64,000 nt of DNA from Myxocyprinus asiaticus (lineage: Eukaryota; Chordata; Actinopteri; Cypriniformes; Catostomidae): positions 20,172,001-20,236,000 of the forward strand of contig NC_059347.1 of the NCBI RefSeq assembly GCF_019703515.2, in the 5' to 3' direction. Positions 23,371 through 35,718 of the stretch are shown here, in pieces (position 1 is the first letter of the stretch; every line of letters starts with the position of its first letter). The position numbers and the translations under genes were made by a program. The notes below the pieces were generated by a model that was not told where the DNA came from, did not search any database, and saw only the letters and a program-made list of their open reading frames with translations.

Positions 23371-23497
23371 TCCTCTATAAGCATAAAAACCCAGATCAGA
23401 CTGGGTGACCAGCAAAACAGTTTAGCCTTGTTGAAGCTGTTTTTTTTTTGTTTTTTTTTTCAGCATGGTTATTAACCAAAGATCTCTTTATACTTAC

Positions 23498-23842
23498 ATT
23501 CACATCCTTGCCTTCATCTTTGAATCCTTTGTAGAACAGATCTTGAAGTACACTGTGACTGTGTCTGCGGATGCATTTCATGGACTCTTTCTGATACATC
23601 TCCATCATTACTCTGTTATTAATGTAAATAATGCCAATATTATATTAAATTAGCATTTTCTTCATCCACATTCTACTGCTGATTAAAAAATAGAACATTT
23701 TAGAAGTTCAACTCCTATTCTAGAACAAGATGGATGTAATGTAATGGAGTCTTGAGCCATTTCATCTGGTACTCACAGAGAGTCAGCAGTAGAAGGCAGG
23801 AAAACAGACAAGGTGTAGAGAAGTGCTTCAATAATGCATGAA
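23498..23842 (-). CDS. Two candidate exons, possibly upstream part of the DUF4590-LRR gene
   Basis: Candidate exon 23777-23842 runs from an AG acceptor to a GTGAGT donor and encodes SCIIEALLYTLSVFLPSTAD. Candidate exon 23498-23612 runs from an AACAG acceptor to GTAAGT and encodes VMMEMYQKESMKC, IRRHSHSVLQDLFYKGF and KDEGKDVN. The phase (2) matches across the junction. The second ends in phase 0, which is what exon 15842-15970 of the downstream gene requires. I do not recognise the family; a faint likeness to the N-terminal helical region of ERICH3 is possible. If correct, the intron between would hold the DIRS element and the GC-rich block. Confidence 0.35.
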
Positions 23843-24688
23843 CTGCTAGAATGCTCTGATGATAACTATACATGTGTTTTGGAGAGATAACCAAGAAGTC
23901 TCTGACTGTTGAGTTAGGGTTAGCACCTGAGATTGAACAGTTTTAAAAGTTTATTTCCAATGGTTGAATACTCTGAAATATAAGTTGACAGTTACATTAC
24001 ATTGCTCTTGAAACATTTACATAAGATTTGAGTGGAAAACTAAGTCACTTATTCATCTCAAGCTAATTAAGTGTTAGGTCAGAATTTTGTCGGACAGCAA
24101 AGAACACAACCAAATACAAAGCACACCAATCAATTGCCAAACCATTAACATTGTGATTAATCACAATGAATTGAATTTTAAAGTTAGGTCAGTAAACTTC
24201 CTTACCTGATATTTTACTTAAGTCAGCACAGCGTCATTTGTGTAGAGCGATATTGTAATTTTTCATACCTGTTGATTCTTTATTTCTCATTCTTCTCTGT
24301 CGTCAAGGCGACATCTGATACTTGGATGGCTTTGACGCCCAGCCCTTACACACACTAGTGTCTCATGCACTTTTAATGGGCTGTGACCTGTCGTCTTCAA
24401 CTTGCTTCAAGGGCCATGTGAAGGACACAGAGGAAAGTATGCCATGCATCAGGTGTCACTTGGGCTCTTTTTTCCAGCTCTGAAAGATTTACAGCTTTGA
24501 GAGCTTTTTTAGGGTCTGTGCAAATATAGTAGAAAAGCTAAAAGGCTTTTTTGTGTCAGGGGCTCAGAATATCATTAGAGGCGCTTTTAATTTTTTATTC
24601 TACAGCAGAGTAAAAAATAATTGCTCAAAACTGCTCTTTCAAAGCTCAGGAAATCTGTTATAGAATTCTCAGGTATGTTTCATTTAAT

Positions 24689-25139
24689 GGAATAGTTCAC
24701 CCAAAAATTAAAAATCCTCTCATTATTTACTCACCCTCATGCCATCCCAGATCCAAAAGTAATTTTTTATTAAAAAATTCTCCTTCCTGCCCAGTAGGTG
24801 GCAATTTGCATGAAGAATGCGAATCGCCAAAAACAAAAGAAGAAGAATGTGAAAGTGGAGATTGATGGTAAAAAAGGATATTGATCTGTTTCTCACCCAC
24901 ACCTATCATATCACTTCTGAAGATGGATTTAACCACTGGAGTCTTATGGATTACTTTTATGCTGCATTTATATGCTTTATGGAGCTTTCAATTTTTGTCA
25001 CCCATTCACTTGCATTGTGAGGACCTACAGAGCTAATAAAATATTTGTTTGTGTTCTGCAGAAGAAAGAAAGTCATACACACCTGGGATGGCATGAGGGT
25101 GAGTAAATGATGAGAGAATTTTCATATTTGGGGGAACTA
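24689..25139. mobile_element. MITE family C, copy 1 (GGAATAGTTCACCC termini)
   Basis: The left end GGAATAGTTCACCCAAAAAT, CTCATTATTTACTCACCCTC is inverted at the right end as GAGGGTGAGTAAATGATGAG, ATTTGGGGGAACTA. Terminal repeats are about 60 bp. The interior shares a GCCCAGTAGGTGGCAAT block with copy 2 in inverse orientation. No transposase. Confidence 0.85.
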
Positions 25140-26739
25140 AGTGGCAACTTTGTCTCAGATCAGATGGGCCTCATAAAATTTCTTGGAACAAAATAATAAA
25201 AGAAGCTACAATTTAGACTGTTGACAAAGAGTAAGTGTATAATGAATGTGGATAGCAAAGCTCAGATCATTTGGTCTTGGACGATTTTGATGAGACATGT
25301 TTGAGTTCATATTGAAATATCTCACTTTCCATTGCAGACTTGGGTACCATGGCAGATTTGAGCATGATTTGAGACATTTTTTAGATCTCTTTTGAAATTA
25401 ATGTGGAGACACATGTGAAATTACTAGGGTCTTTTTCTCAATAGAAAAATCAATAGAGATTTAAGCAAAAGTCTCCATCTTCTTTCATTTTAATCTCAAT
25501 GCTGTCTAGGTTAATCAGCTAGAGATATTAAAAGATCTCATTTTTTTAATTTTATCATTTCAAATAATCCTTCTTGTGACTTTGATCCAATTCTCATGGG
25601 AAAGAAGGAAGTTCAGTTCTGATATACAGACCTAAGAAAACATGCAAAGCTTGACAGGTACCCACAAAATGCCAAAAACAACTGGTGCTGGTTTTTAGCA
25701 ATTCAACCCACAGTACCGATATATGCCTCTCTTCTTTCGATGATCCAGAATAAAGCAGCTTTATGGCCTACTCCTTCAGATCCATTCATCTCTGCTCTCC
25801 CTTTACAGATGCCCTCTTTCATTGCAGTGCTTCAGTTAAATGTTGTTACTGTACATTGACCCCACGCCCTCTTTTGCACTCTCTGTTTGCTGTGGATGGA
25901 TTAAATGGATATGCTCTATTACCTTCGGAGAGCCTCTGGAGAGGGCAGCTGTTGCCTGCCTGCTGTGCTCGTTATGTCCATAAACAGGCCCAGGTTTCTT
26001 ATTATGCTTGGCAGTGCTTGTTTTGCTTCCTGCCAATCCCACTAAAGCAGCTTCTCAGTCATCCAAGGAACTGGAAGGTCCTTCCTTACTGTGAAAAGTT
26101 ATAAATTTTGGTCCACAATTTGTTTTAGAGTTGTTGGCATCCAATTTGCTCTGGAAGTTTGGGGTTTCTCTTTTGCTTTAGGGAAAGAAACTTGTTGGAA
26201 CTGTGAGAGATTTCGCTGGTATCAGTGGACACTCACAGAAAACATTATTGTGATCATATATGGTAGTAAATTTGTTTAGAGTGCCATAGGATAGGAAGAG
26301 GCATTGACCAGGAGGGACCAGTGAGGAATTCATGCTATCTATTTGTTTGGAATTATAGCAAGCAATAACAAACATAACCACTAGAGTCTGCTAGCGACTC
26401 GACTCTTTATGCTCAAGTTGGTTCCTGGCTCTTTTTGCTTATTTTCCTGGCCTGATAATGGTGTATCAAATTGTCGTTTCTGTTGAGAAAATTAAATAAG
26501 ATCTTATTAATGGGAACATCCCTTTCAAAAGGGATGGCAGAGCCCGTGGGCTAAAATGACATGCAGTCCAGTCCTCGGCTCAACAACATTTGCAGTTTGT
26601 TTGTTTTTTACACTTACTGTATTGCAACTTTCATACTTTTCTGATTACCTTTCATTTTCTCTCTGTTGTCTCAAAGTGTTTCATCTACATCTCTAGCTTG
26701 AACCTTTCTGAGCTATTCTGGAACTTTTCATGTTACTGT
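25140..26739. other. Non-coding interval, nothing recognised
   Basis: Open frames here show no domain motifs and no exon borders that chain together. Confidence 0.45.
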
Positions 26740-26832
26740 ATCCCTAGGATAAATTGCTTGTGTTGCATTATTCCTCATTTGTATGTCGCTTTGATAAAAA
26801 GCACCAGCTAAATGAATAAATGTGAATGTAAA
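26740..26832 (+). repeat. SINE 3' tail fragment
   Basis: TATGTCGCTTTGATAAAAAG followed by CACCAGCTAAATGAATAAATG. This is the tail shared with the SINE at 50659-50843 (GTTGCTTTGGATAAAAGC..CAGC.AAATG). The tRNA-related head is missing. Confidence 0.65.
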
Positions 26833-27244
26833 TATTTTTAATAAAACAGTAGGATTCTGACTCTGAGAATCTTTTCAAAAGCCACCTTAATGCAAAGCAG
26901 CTCTTACAGCTGACAGATCTGACTAACACAGCTCATTATATGATGGAGATGGACCCCAGCAGAGAACACATTCAGAAGAGGGATGAACCTGGCTGGCCTT
27001 CAGGCTCTCATGTCTCCTGCTGCTTCCAACACATGGCACATAGATTACCTTTCTCACTTACTGCACAGAGAAAGGTTGTAATGAATTATCCACATGTACA
27101 TCCTGAGCTTAAGTACTGGATTAGTTTCATAGCTCTTCTTATTCAAAACTATATGTTAGAACAAAGCCTTTTACCTGATGTAGCTCTTAAAGTCATTACA
27201 TTATATAATTTTAAAGACTTAAAATGGCTTGACATGCACAGTTT

Positions 27245-27316
27245 TCTGCACTGTGTCTGTTGACATATTTTCTATTGAAACAGGAACACAGAAGAGGGAC
27301 ATAGCGAAGGGCTCGT

Positions 27317-27352
<36 letters not shown>

Positions 27353-27560
27353 AGCCAATTGGCTTTAGTTTGTCACAGCCTCTGTCCACAATTTACCATT
27401 TTATTTGACAAAAATCCGTGTTCTGCAACATGAGCCATCAATAATTTTGGTAATTTTTCCCAGAAAAGAAAGATTGAATATTTTAAATGCCTATATCTGC
27501 TAAAAAGCAGATTTTAGCAACATTTAGGAGTTCACTATATAGATGGAGCAAACATGGCAA
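27245..27560 (+). repeat. Dispersed repeat family R3, copy 2, with T-tract
   Basis: Second copy of the family at 9275-9650. It is interrupted by a T-run of roughly 34 bases at 27318-27351. Confidence 0.55.
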
Positions 27561-27689
27561 ACATGGAGTAAAAAACAACAGAACTCTAATTTTGATTTCA
27601 AGAATCTGCTTCACTGGCAACCACCATAATAGCACAGTTATACAATGGAAGGTCACATGATGATTACAATTCATCAAAAGTCAGGGTTA

Positions 27690-28113
27690 GGGTTGTTGAC
27701 ACTGACTACCCCCCTGAATTCACAAGTTCGAATCCAGGGTGTGCTGAGTGACTCCAGCCAGGTCTCCAAAGCAACCAAATTGGCCTGGTTGCTAGGGAGG
27801 GTAGAGTCACATGGGGTAACCTCCTCGTGGTCGCGATTAGTGGTTCTCGCTCTCAATGGGGCACGTGGTAAATTGTGCGTGGATCGAGGAGAATAGCATG
27901 AGCCTCCACATGCTGGGAGTCTCCGCGGTGTCATGCACAACAAGCCACATGATAAGATGCGTGGATTGACTGTCTCAGAAGCGGAGGCAACTGAGACTTG
28001 TCCTCCGCCACCCAGATTGAGGTAAGTAATCACGCCACCACGAGGACCTACTAAGTAGTGGGAATTGGACATTCCAAACTGGGAGAAAAGGGGATAAATA
28101 AATAAATAAAAGT
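27690..28113 (+). mobile_element. tRNA-derived SINE, copy 3
   Basis: The best-preserved box B of the three copies (AAGTTCGAATCC), followed by AGGGTGTGCTGAGTGACTCC and the shared body, ending in GGGGATAAATAAATAAATAA. Box A is degraded. The minus-strand open frame across it is a by-product. Confidence 0.85.
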
Positions 28114-28288
28114 GACCTTTCCTGCAACCGTGGACAAGCATAGCATCTAGAACATACTACATAGATACTACATATACACAAATGACAAACACCAACAGGG
28201 TAACACACAACATTAAAAGTATACTTAATACATTTTTCCTCATTGAAAAAGCCAAGTCAAGTCAAGTTCATGTTTATGCTTATGTTTC

Positions 28289-28807
28289 ATGTTTAAAGTT
28301 AGGGTTATTTGGATATCACTTTTGTTTTATAAATTGCACTTGGGTTCTTCATTCCATCGTCATCGTCTTCATCATTGTCAGCACCAGCAGCCAATCGTTA
28401 CAGAAATACTTGACCAACCTACAATGAACCCAGCAATCCAGCTCCTCTGCCTACATCAGGGGAATCGTCCCCTGGATGACTATGTGGAGGACTTTTGTGC
28501 TCTGGCATGCTGAGTGGACTTTAATGAGGTTGCCCTCAAAGATATTTTCCATTTTGGATGAAATGAGCCAATCTCTTCACTGATGCCAGGCTGTCAGAGT
28601 ACTCACAGCCTGGCTCAATATATCGACCTCGCCCTGCAGATTATTGGTTCCACGTTCACTGTGGGGGAGGCGGATGCTGAGCCAGAGTTCCATGACATGG
28701 CCACCGAGCCAGAGTTCCATGTCATGGCCGCTCCATGCCATGCCACATCACAGCCATGCCTGAGCCTGCTCCATGCCACGTTACAGCCACGCCTGAGCCC
28801 TTGGTAA
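28289..28807 (+). pseudogene. Ty3/gypsy gag remnant with in-frame stops
   Basis: One continuous frame reads LLCLHQGNRPLDDYVEDFCA, then DFNEVALKDIFHFG, NEPISSLMPG and LAQYIDLALQI, the layout of teleost gypsy gag proteins. Two in-frame TGA codons (near 28511 and 28559) break it. It ends abruptly at about 28801, where the terminal repeat of a Tc1-like element begins, suggesting that the element inserted into or replaced the rest of the gag gene. No LTR found. Confidence 0.75.
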
Positions 28808-30353
28808 AAATGAGCAAAGAAGGCTTTGAAAAAAATCTGCATCGTTTATCCTTTTGATCTTTCATTCAAAAAAATCACAAAAATCTAACATTTAACTCAA
28901 ATAAAACAATTGAAACAGGGGAAATATCTCATTATTAAATACATATTTTTCTCCAAAACACATTGGCCATAATTATTGGCACCCTTTTATTCAATACTTT
29001 TTGCAACCTCCCTTTGCCAAGATAACAGCTCTAAGTCTTCTCATATAATGCCTAATGAGGTTGGAGAACACATAACAAGGGATCTGAGACCATTCGTCCA
29101 TACAGAATCTCTACAGATCCTTCAAATTCAGAGGTTTATGTTGGTGGACTCTCCTCTTCTGTTCACCCCACAAATTTTCTATGGGGTTCAGGTCAGGGGA
29201 CTGGGATGGCCATGGCAGACCCTTGATTTTGTGGTCAGTGAACCATTTTTGTTTTGATTTTGGTGTTTGTTTTGAATCATTGTCCTGCTGGAAGATCCAA
29301 CCAGGGCCCATTGTAAGCTTTCTGGCAGAGGCAGTCAGGTTTTGATTTTTTATCTGTTGGTATTTGATAGAGTCTGTGATGCTATGTATCCAAACAAGAT
29401 ATCCAGGACCTCTGGCAGAAAAACAGCCCCACAACATTCAAGATCCAGCAACACATTTAACCATGGGCATTGAGGACTACTTCATCTCTGTGTATGCCAA
29501 ACCCATCTCTGGTGTTCGCTGCCAATAAGCTCTTTTTTTGTTTCATCTGACCATAGAACCTGGTCGCATTTGAAGTTCCAGTAGTGTCTGGCAAACTGAA
29601 GAAGCTTGAGTCTGTTGTTTGATGAGAGCAGAGGCTTTTTTCTTGAAACCCTCCCAAACAACTTGTGGTGATGTAGGTGATGTCTGATATTTTTTGGGGG
29701 AGTTTATGTCCTCAAGACCCAACTAATTTCTACCATTCTCCAGCTGTGATCCTTGGAGATTCTTTGGCCACTTGAACCATTCTCCTCACTGTGCGTGGAG
29801 ACAATATAGACACACATCCATTTCCAGGCCAATTCTTAAGATCTCCAGTTGATTGGAACTTCTTAATTATTGCCCTGATGGTGGCAATGGGCATTTTCCG
29901 TGCTTTGGCTATTTTCTTATAGCCACTTCCCATTTTCTGAAGCTCAACAACCTTTTGCCGCACATCAGAACTATATTCATTAGTCTAACCCACTGTGACT
30001 GATGATTAAGGGAATTTGGTGTGTGTGTTACCTCATATTTATACCCCTGTGAAACAGGAAGTCATGGCTGAACAATTTCATGTTCCTAGTCACCCATGTG
30101 CATTAAAATATGTCAAATATGAACGGGAATATACTTCAGATATATTTTACTCATAAAAATTTCTAGGGGTGCCAATAATTGTGGCCAACTTGTTTTGGAG
30201 AAAAATAATTATTTAATAATGAAATATTTCCCCTCTTTCAATTGTTTTACTTCAATTAAATGTTAGAATTTTGTGAATTTTTTGAATGAAAGATTTTTTT
30301 CCACAGCCTTCTTTGCTCATATTTACCAAGGGTGCCAATATTTTTGGCCACCA

Positions 30354-30360
<7 letters not shown>
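28801..30360 (-). mobile_element. Tc1-like element with long inverted repeats
   Basis: The left 28801-28990 and right 30165-30360 segments are inverted copies of about 190-200 bp. Each repeat contains inner words such as TCTCCAAAACA.ATTGGCCA and outer words such as ATGAGCAAAGAAGGCT. The outermost GTGGCCAAAAATATTGGCAC present at the right is missing at the left, so the left end is truncated. The coding region between is described separately. Confidence 0.85.
28991..29985 (-). pseudogene. Tc1-like transposase pseudogene
   Basis: The minus strand shows an N-terminal helix-turn-helix (VRQKVVELQKMGSGYKKIAK, RTVRRMVQVAKESPRITA). The core follows with MLWGCFSARGPGYLV, FQQDNDSKQTP (second Asp) and PSQSPDLNPIENLWGEQKRR (Glu of DD34E), then a C-terminal LRAVILAKGGCKKY ending at TGA 28991-28993. 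At least three in-frame stops (near 29730, 29457 and just before 29111) and one frame change break it. It lies between the long inverted repeats. Confidence 0.85.

Positions 30361-30413
<53 letters not shown>
30357..30413. repeat. (TA)n microsatellite 1
   Basis: About 28 TA units starting directly at the right end of the Tc1-like element. Confidence 0.95.
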
Positions 30414-30416
<3 letters not shown>

Positions 30417-30418
<2 letters not shown>

Positions 30419-30719
30419 CAGTTGTGCTCAAAAGTTTGCATACCCTGGCAGAAATTGTGAAATTTTGCATTGATTTTGAAAATATGACTGATCATGCAAA
30501 AAAACATTCAAGGGTATGTAAACTTATGATCAGGGCCATTTGGGTGATTTCTGTTACCATTATGATTTTAAAAAGGAGCCAAACAACTATGTGATAATAA
30601 ATGGCTTCATATGATCACTATCCTTAAATAAAATACTTTTTTGCATGATCAGTCATATTTTCAAAATCAAAGCCAAAATTTCACAAATTCTGCCAGGGTA
30701 TGCAAACTTTTGAGCACAA

Positions 30720-30722
<3 letters not shown>
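30417..30722. mobile_element. Non-autonomous Tc1 derivative (GTTGTGCTCAAAAGTTTGCA termini)
   Basis: The left end ACAGTTGTGCTCAAAAGTTT, GCATACCCTGGCAGAAATTG is inverted at the right end as CTGCCAGGGTATGCAAACTT, TTGAGCACAACTGTA. The interior (GGGCCATTTGGGTGATTTCT, CAAACAACTATGTGATAATA) is nearly identical to the right flank of the Tc1-like element at 44345-45716. It is a deletion derivative of that family, inserted between two (TA)n tracts. Confidence 0.88.

Positions 30723-30784
<62 letters not shown>
30722..30784. repeat. (TA)n microsatellite 2
   Basis: About 31 TA units starting directly at the right end of the non-autonomous Tc1 derivative. Confidence 0.95.
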
Positions 30785-30787
<3 letters not shown>

Positions 30788-31314
30788 TGTCTGAGATGCT
30801 CTCTGTTGTCTTACCTACAGTGGAACAGTTGCTGTGTTACTGTAGCTCTAAGATCCAATTTCCTTGCCATCAGATATCAAGATTGTAATGTTACACTGAT
30901 TGTATTGTTTAAAGCTCTCAAGACAATAATGTTCCTTCTCAGCAACTGCTCTTGTTGAGAATGCCACAGGTTATGTAACATCATAATGTTATGCAATATA
31001 TAATTTTCATGATATCACAGGGCAATTAGTTGTTAACCTCATTAGTTTTAGAATATTACAGGTTCATGGTATTAGGGGAAGGAACAACAGCAATTGAACT
31101 TTAATGTATCCACTGATGGATTTAAACAAAAAGGCTAAAAAGCCCAAATGTTTGGGTTCAGTAATATAGTTTGTTGAAATATAAAAAAAATTAATGATGC
31201 TGTTTCTTTATAATTACATTAAACTCTGCAATGTTTTGTTTTAAACTGTTATTTTATTTAATAATTGAATGCAGGTTATTTTAAGTATATTATATAAAGG
31301 ATAGCTACTTCGGT

Positions 31315-31450
31315 AACACTTTACAAAGGTTTTATACATAAACATTAGTTAACACAATAGTGAACATGAACTAACAATCAAGAACACTTTTATAGCATTT
31401 AGTAAACCTAGTTAATGTTAATTTCTACATATACCAATATATTACTAAAA
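31315..31450. repeat. Dispersed teleost repeat (GTAACACTTTAC type)
   Basis: GGTAACACTTTACAAAGGTT, AACATTAGTTAACACAATAG, TGAACATGAACTAACAATCA, a word series I recognise as widely dispersed in fish genomes. Only a fragment is present. Confidence 0.6.
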
Positions 31451-31470
31451 TTAATGTAGTTATCAAAAAC

Positions 31471-31625
31471 CTTAAAGCTAAAGTGTGTTCTTTCTGTGTA
31501 CCATTAGTGTCAGCAAACGGAATTGCAAAATAATAATTGTTTTCACACAGGTTTCCCAATCACTGCCTCCCATCTGTCACAGGTCAAACAAACAGATAGT
31601 CCCGTCCCAAACTCATGCAGTTTTC
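31471..31625 (+). repeat. Dispersed repeat family R1, copy 2
   Basis: Second copy of 8425-8590, sharing GTGT..TTTCTG.(G/C)..CCATTAGTGTCA and GATAGTCCCGTCCCAAACTC. Confidence 0.65.
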
Positions 31626-31669
31626 ACATTATTCCATTCTGTCTCTCTGACTCTTTTCTTCTTTGTACT

Positions 31670-33701
31670 GTGGGTTTGACGATGGCCTTTTTATGATACT
31701 AATAAATTCAGGCGCTCAACAACACATTTACCAGCTTGTCTGATTGACAGATTGACTGTGAAAATAGCTGCCTGCTGACATTTCCAGCGTCAGGTCCCTA
31801 AGAAGGGCCAGCTGATGATTAACGTCTGGTTGACTTGATGGATGCACTCATATGAATCACTCTGTTATTATTATGACTCATGCGATCAGAACAGTCATTT
31901 CACAAAGAGTACCCCCTGTTCCTTGATATGGTCACTGCCTACTTCTTCTAATATTGTTGTGTGAATGCCTGACTCTGTCTCAACTCTGAGTGTATCGACT
32001 TATCGTACGTGACAGTTTCCTTGCCACTACTGACAAGCCCTTTCACTTCGCTCACTTTATTTGTGGGGGAATTCAGGTAAATTGGGCCAATTTTTGACAG
32101 ACATCACATGTCATTCATTTTTCCTAAATTCACCCTCAGGGACTTTCAAGCTGAGGACTGCAGAGATGAGAGTAGATGGATCTAATTGCAGGTTTTTTTT
32201 TAATGAAAACTCAAAATAAACATGAGAAACAAGTAACACAAGAGAACTAAACAAACAACTACAACCTAAGATGGACAAGAACTGACAAAGACAGAGAGCG
32301 CATGAGGACAATGTATACACATGGGAACAAGGAACAGAGACAAGACCAGGAACTAAAACATGATTTCAAATTAAGAGTCCAGAACATGTATTACAGTACT
32401 GTTTGTCACACAATATAAAAGGGTTTTTATACATGAAAATATATAGCTGCCTTTGTCAGAATATCATATTTGTGGGTCATTGGCATCAAAATCTCTGCCC
32501 TATACCATGTGACCAGTGATTGATTTCATCCACCAGCAGCAAAATGTGTGACATTTTCACCAGCTACTCTAAAAGCAACTCTGAATATCCAACAATAATA
32601 ACAATAATAGAGTTAGGGGACAATGACTGCTGCTCAGGAGGCAGAAATCCTATGCAGGGCCTTTTGGCACGTCTTGTGACTTTCTCACATCTGCCTGAGC
32701 TATGAGAGTTGGAGACAGCTGCTGAGGTTTTTGGCATTGCCTGCGGTGCTTTGGAATGTTAGATCTCCTGTGTGCCTCATTATGGTGTCTTGTCTGTGCA
32801 GCAAAGATAAAATATGTGAGCTCCAAGCAGGACGTATCTTTTATGGATATGCAGTTTTCTGGAAAATGCTGTGTGATATGCTATTATACATATGTTTGAA
32901 GAAAATGATAGAGTCCACAGCAGTGGTTCTCAACAGGTGGGTCATGATAATGCAAAATGCAAATAATAAAATGCAACTAACCATATAACTGTGTATAGTA
33001 GCAAAATGAAGAAGCTTATCAACTTTAAAAATGGTGGAGAAAATGGTTCCAATATCTTTTGTTGTTGACGTCAATGGCGCCCAAGTGGCAAATTAATCTG
33101 TCACTTGGGAGAAGCTAACCAAATCAGACAGATGACGACCTGGATAGGTTGCATAATATGCCCTCATCCTTGAAAATCAGCTATGCAAGGTCAAATAAAA
33201 TACGACCCAGACTACATTTAATATAGGTTACATTTGGTATGGTGTGGGTCGCCACTTGATGTCCAGTTGGTTTTGCATCTGGTTCCTGATGCGAACCTAG
33301 TTGAGAACCAATTACCTGCTCCATAAGTTTAAATCAATTTGACCCAGAAACAATTTTGAGTTTTATGCTTTATAGTCAGAAGTTTTCTAATGATATACAG
33401 TAATTATTATGTTTCTACACAAAACTATTTTTGAGATAATCGTTTAAATGTTGATGGATATGATCATTTAAATTATTTCCTTTTTACATCAGTGCATAAA
33501 TCTCAAAATGTGTCTCTGGGACAAAGAGACTCAAAATGATGGAGCAAGTCACTTTTGATATAGGCCTAATGTAGAATTTAACAAAAATATAAAATGACAA
33601 AAAAACAACAAAAAAAAGAAGAAGAAGAGATAAATCAGCAAGTACAGTTCTAATAAACTAAAATGTTCTACAAGACAGGTCTCCATGCTAATAATAATTT
33701 C
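31670..33701. other. Non-coding interval, nothing recognised
   Basis: No supported exons or bounded elements; an A/AAG-rich tract lies near 33595-33630. Confidence 0.45.
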
Positions 33702-34423
33702 TTAAAGGAATAGTTCACCCAAAAATGAAAATTCTCTCATCATTTACTCACCCTCTTGCCATCTCAGATGTGTATGACTTTCTTTTTTCTGCTGAACACA
33801 AACAATTTTTAGAAGAATATATCAGCTTGTAGGTCCATACAATCCAAGTGAATGGTGGCCAGAACTTTGAAGCTGCAAAAATCACATAAAGGCAACATAA
33901 AAGTAATCCAAAGACTCCAGTGTTTAAATCAATGTCTTCAGAAGCGATATGATAGGTGTGGGTAAGAAACAGATCAATATTTCAGTTCTTTTTTTTTAAA
34001 TGGTTTTTTACTATAAACGCCCACTTTTGCCAGCCCTCCTAAACACTCTCTTCTCTCCTTAGAGTTCTTCTTCTTATTGTTTTTGGTGATTTGAATTCTT
34101 CCTTGAATCCTGCATATCACCACCTACTGGGCAGGGAGGAGAATTTTTAGTAAAAAAAAAAGGACTTAAATATTTATCTTTTTCTAATCCACACCTATTA
34201 TATTGCTTCTGAAGACATGGATAAAACCACTTGAGTCATATGGATTACTTTTATGCTCTCTTTATATGCCACCATTCACTTGCATTGTATGGACCTACAG
34301 AGCTGAGATATTTTTCTAAAAATCTTTGTGTTCTGCAGAAGAAAGAAAGTCATACACATCTGGGGTGGCATGAGGGCGAGTAAATGGTGAGAGAATTTTC
34401 ATTTGGGTGAGCTGTTTCTTTTA
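33702..34423. mobile_element. MITE family C, copy 2
   Basis: Ends TTAAAGGAATAGTTCACCCA and GAGAATTTTCATTTGGGTGA, GCTGTTTCTTTTAA are inverted. The interior carries the inverse of the GCCCAGTAGGTGG block of copy 1. Confidence 0.85.
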
Positions 34424-35162
34424 ATGGTTGAACAAAATATGAAAGGCAATCTCCACTGTGGTCAAAGAAGGATAAGCTGTAGTTGAATTTAGACACTCAC
34501 ATGAACACATGACAGGAGGATTACTCAATAAATGCTGAGTCACATAATCTAGCACATTATATTCTTTATGGCTGTATATCACTTGCTCTCTTTAAACATG
34601 CCCATCAAAGAATATCATGAGCTCTAGTTTCAGCTGCTTTTTTGGCCTTTTGCAATTTTTCTTTTAAAAAGGGACAATCTCCTAAACCTATTATTAAATT
34701 TGAAAGCTTTCTGCTGTATTCATTAGATAAAAGATAACACATACTTCCTCCAAAGTTTGACTTTAAATTCTTCCGTGTCCCCTAGACCAACTTAACTGTT
34801 TTTGTTTAATCTCAGACGCCAGCCCCCTAGTGAGTCTTTACAATGGATGCACTTCTGATATTCACAAAAAAGACATCAAACATAAATGTACATGCTTGTG
34901 TACACAATATATGTATACGCAAGTAACAAATTTACTGTATAATCTCTTAAGAAAACCTCACACAACGACAGAAATGAGCTTCACAGAGATTAAGGAAATT
35001 GCAGGTCATACACGTCTTGTAAGAAAAGTGAATAGCTTGATTTTAATTAATTCTTGGACATGATTAATCTGATTATTTTGAAAAAGAGGCATTACAATAT
35101 TTCTGATATATAAACACAATTTATATTACAGTATTTTATGTGCAGCTATTTTGGCTCACTAG

Positions 35163-35674
35163 GCAGTGTTGAGCAAGTTACTAAAAAAGTAATCCACTAT
35201 AAATTACTAATTACTAATTGTGAAATTTTAATAAGGATACTTTAATAATTACTCATTTGAAACAGTAATCACATTACTGATTACTTTACTTTTACATTAC
35301 TTTCTAAAACACTTTTCTGTTTGACCAATTCAAAATCATTTCTATTTCCTCCTAGTTAATTTTTGCACAAAAGTCATACACTCAGCACCACACATTTCTC
35401 TCTTAAAATGACTTGTTAGTGAGCGACCGCCATTCAAATGTCACAAAAACGCAAATAGATGTGTACATGAACACAATTCATATTTTTTATGTATTTAACA
35501 TTGGCCTAAATACTATTGTTCTAAAAATGTGTATCCCTAGTAATGTACTTAAAAAGTCAGTGCCTGTAATCTGATTACAAGAATTTAAAATGTAATGCAC
35601 TACACTGCTTTTTTCACTTAAAAAATAATAAATTACAGTAACTTATCACTTTGTAATTTACACCCAATACTGCC
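35163..35674. mobile_element. MITE with TGTTGAGCAAGTTACT termini
   Basis: Left GCAGTGTTGAGCAAGTTACT, AAAAAAGTAATCC and right GTAATTTACACCCAATACTG are imperfect inverses. The interior is dominated by ATTACT/AGTAAT words. No coding capacity. Confidence 0.65.
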
Positions 35675-35718
35675 AATAGGCATGTACCCAGTTTATCAGC
35701 AATAAACACCCAAAAACA

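Noticed and set aside
26940..27263. A 107-codon plus-strand frame
   Set aside because: No domain, no exon borders and overlap with the start of repeat family R3.
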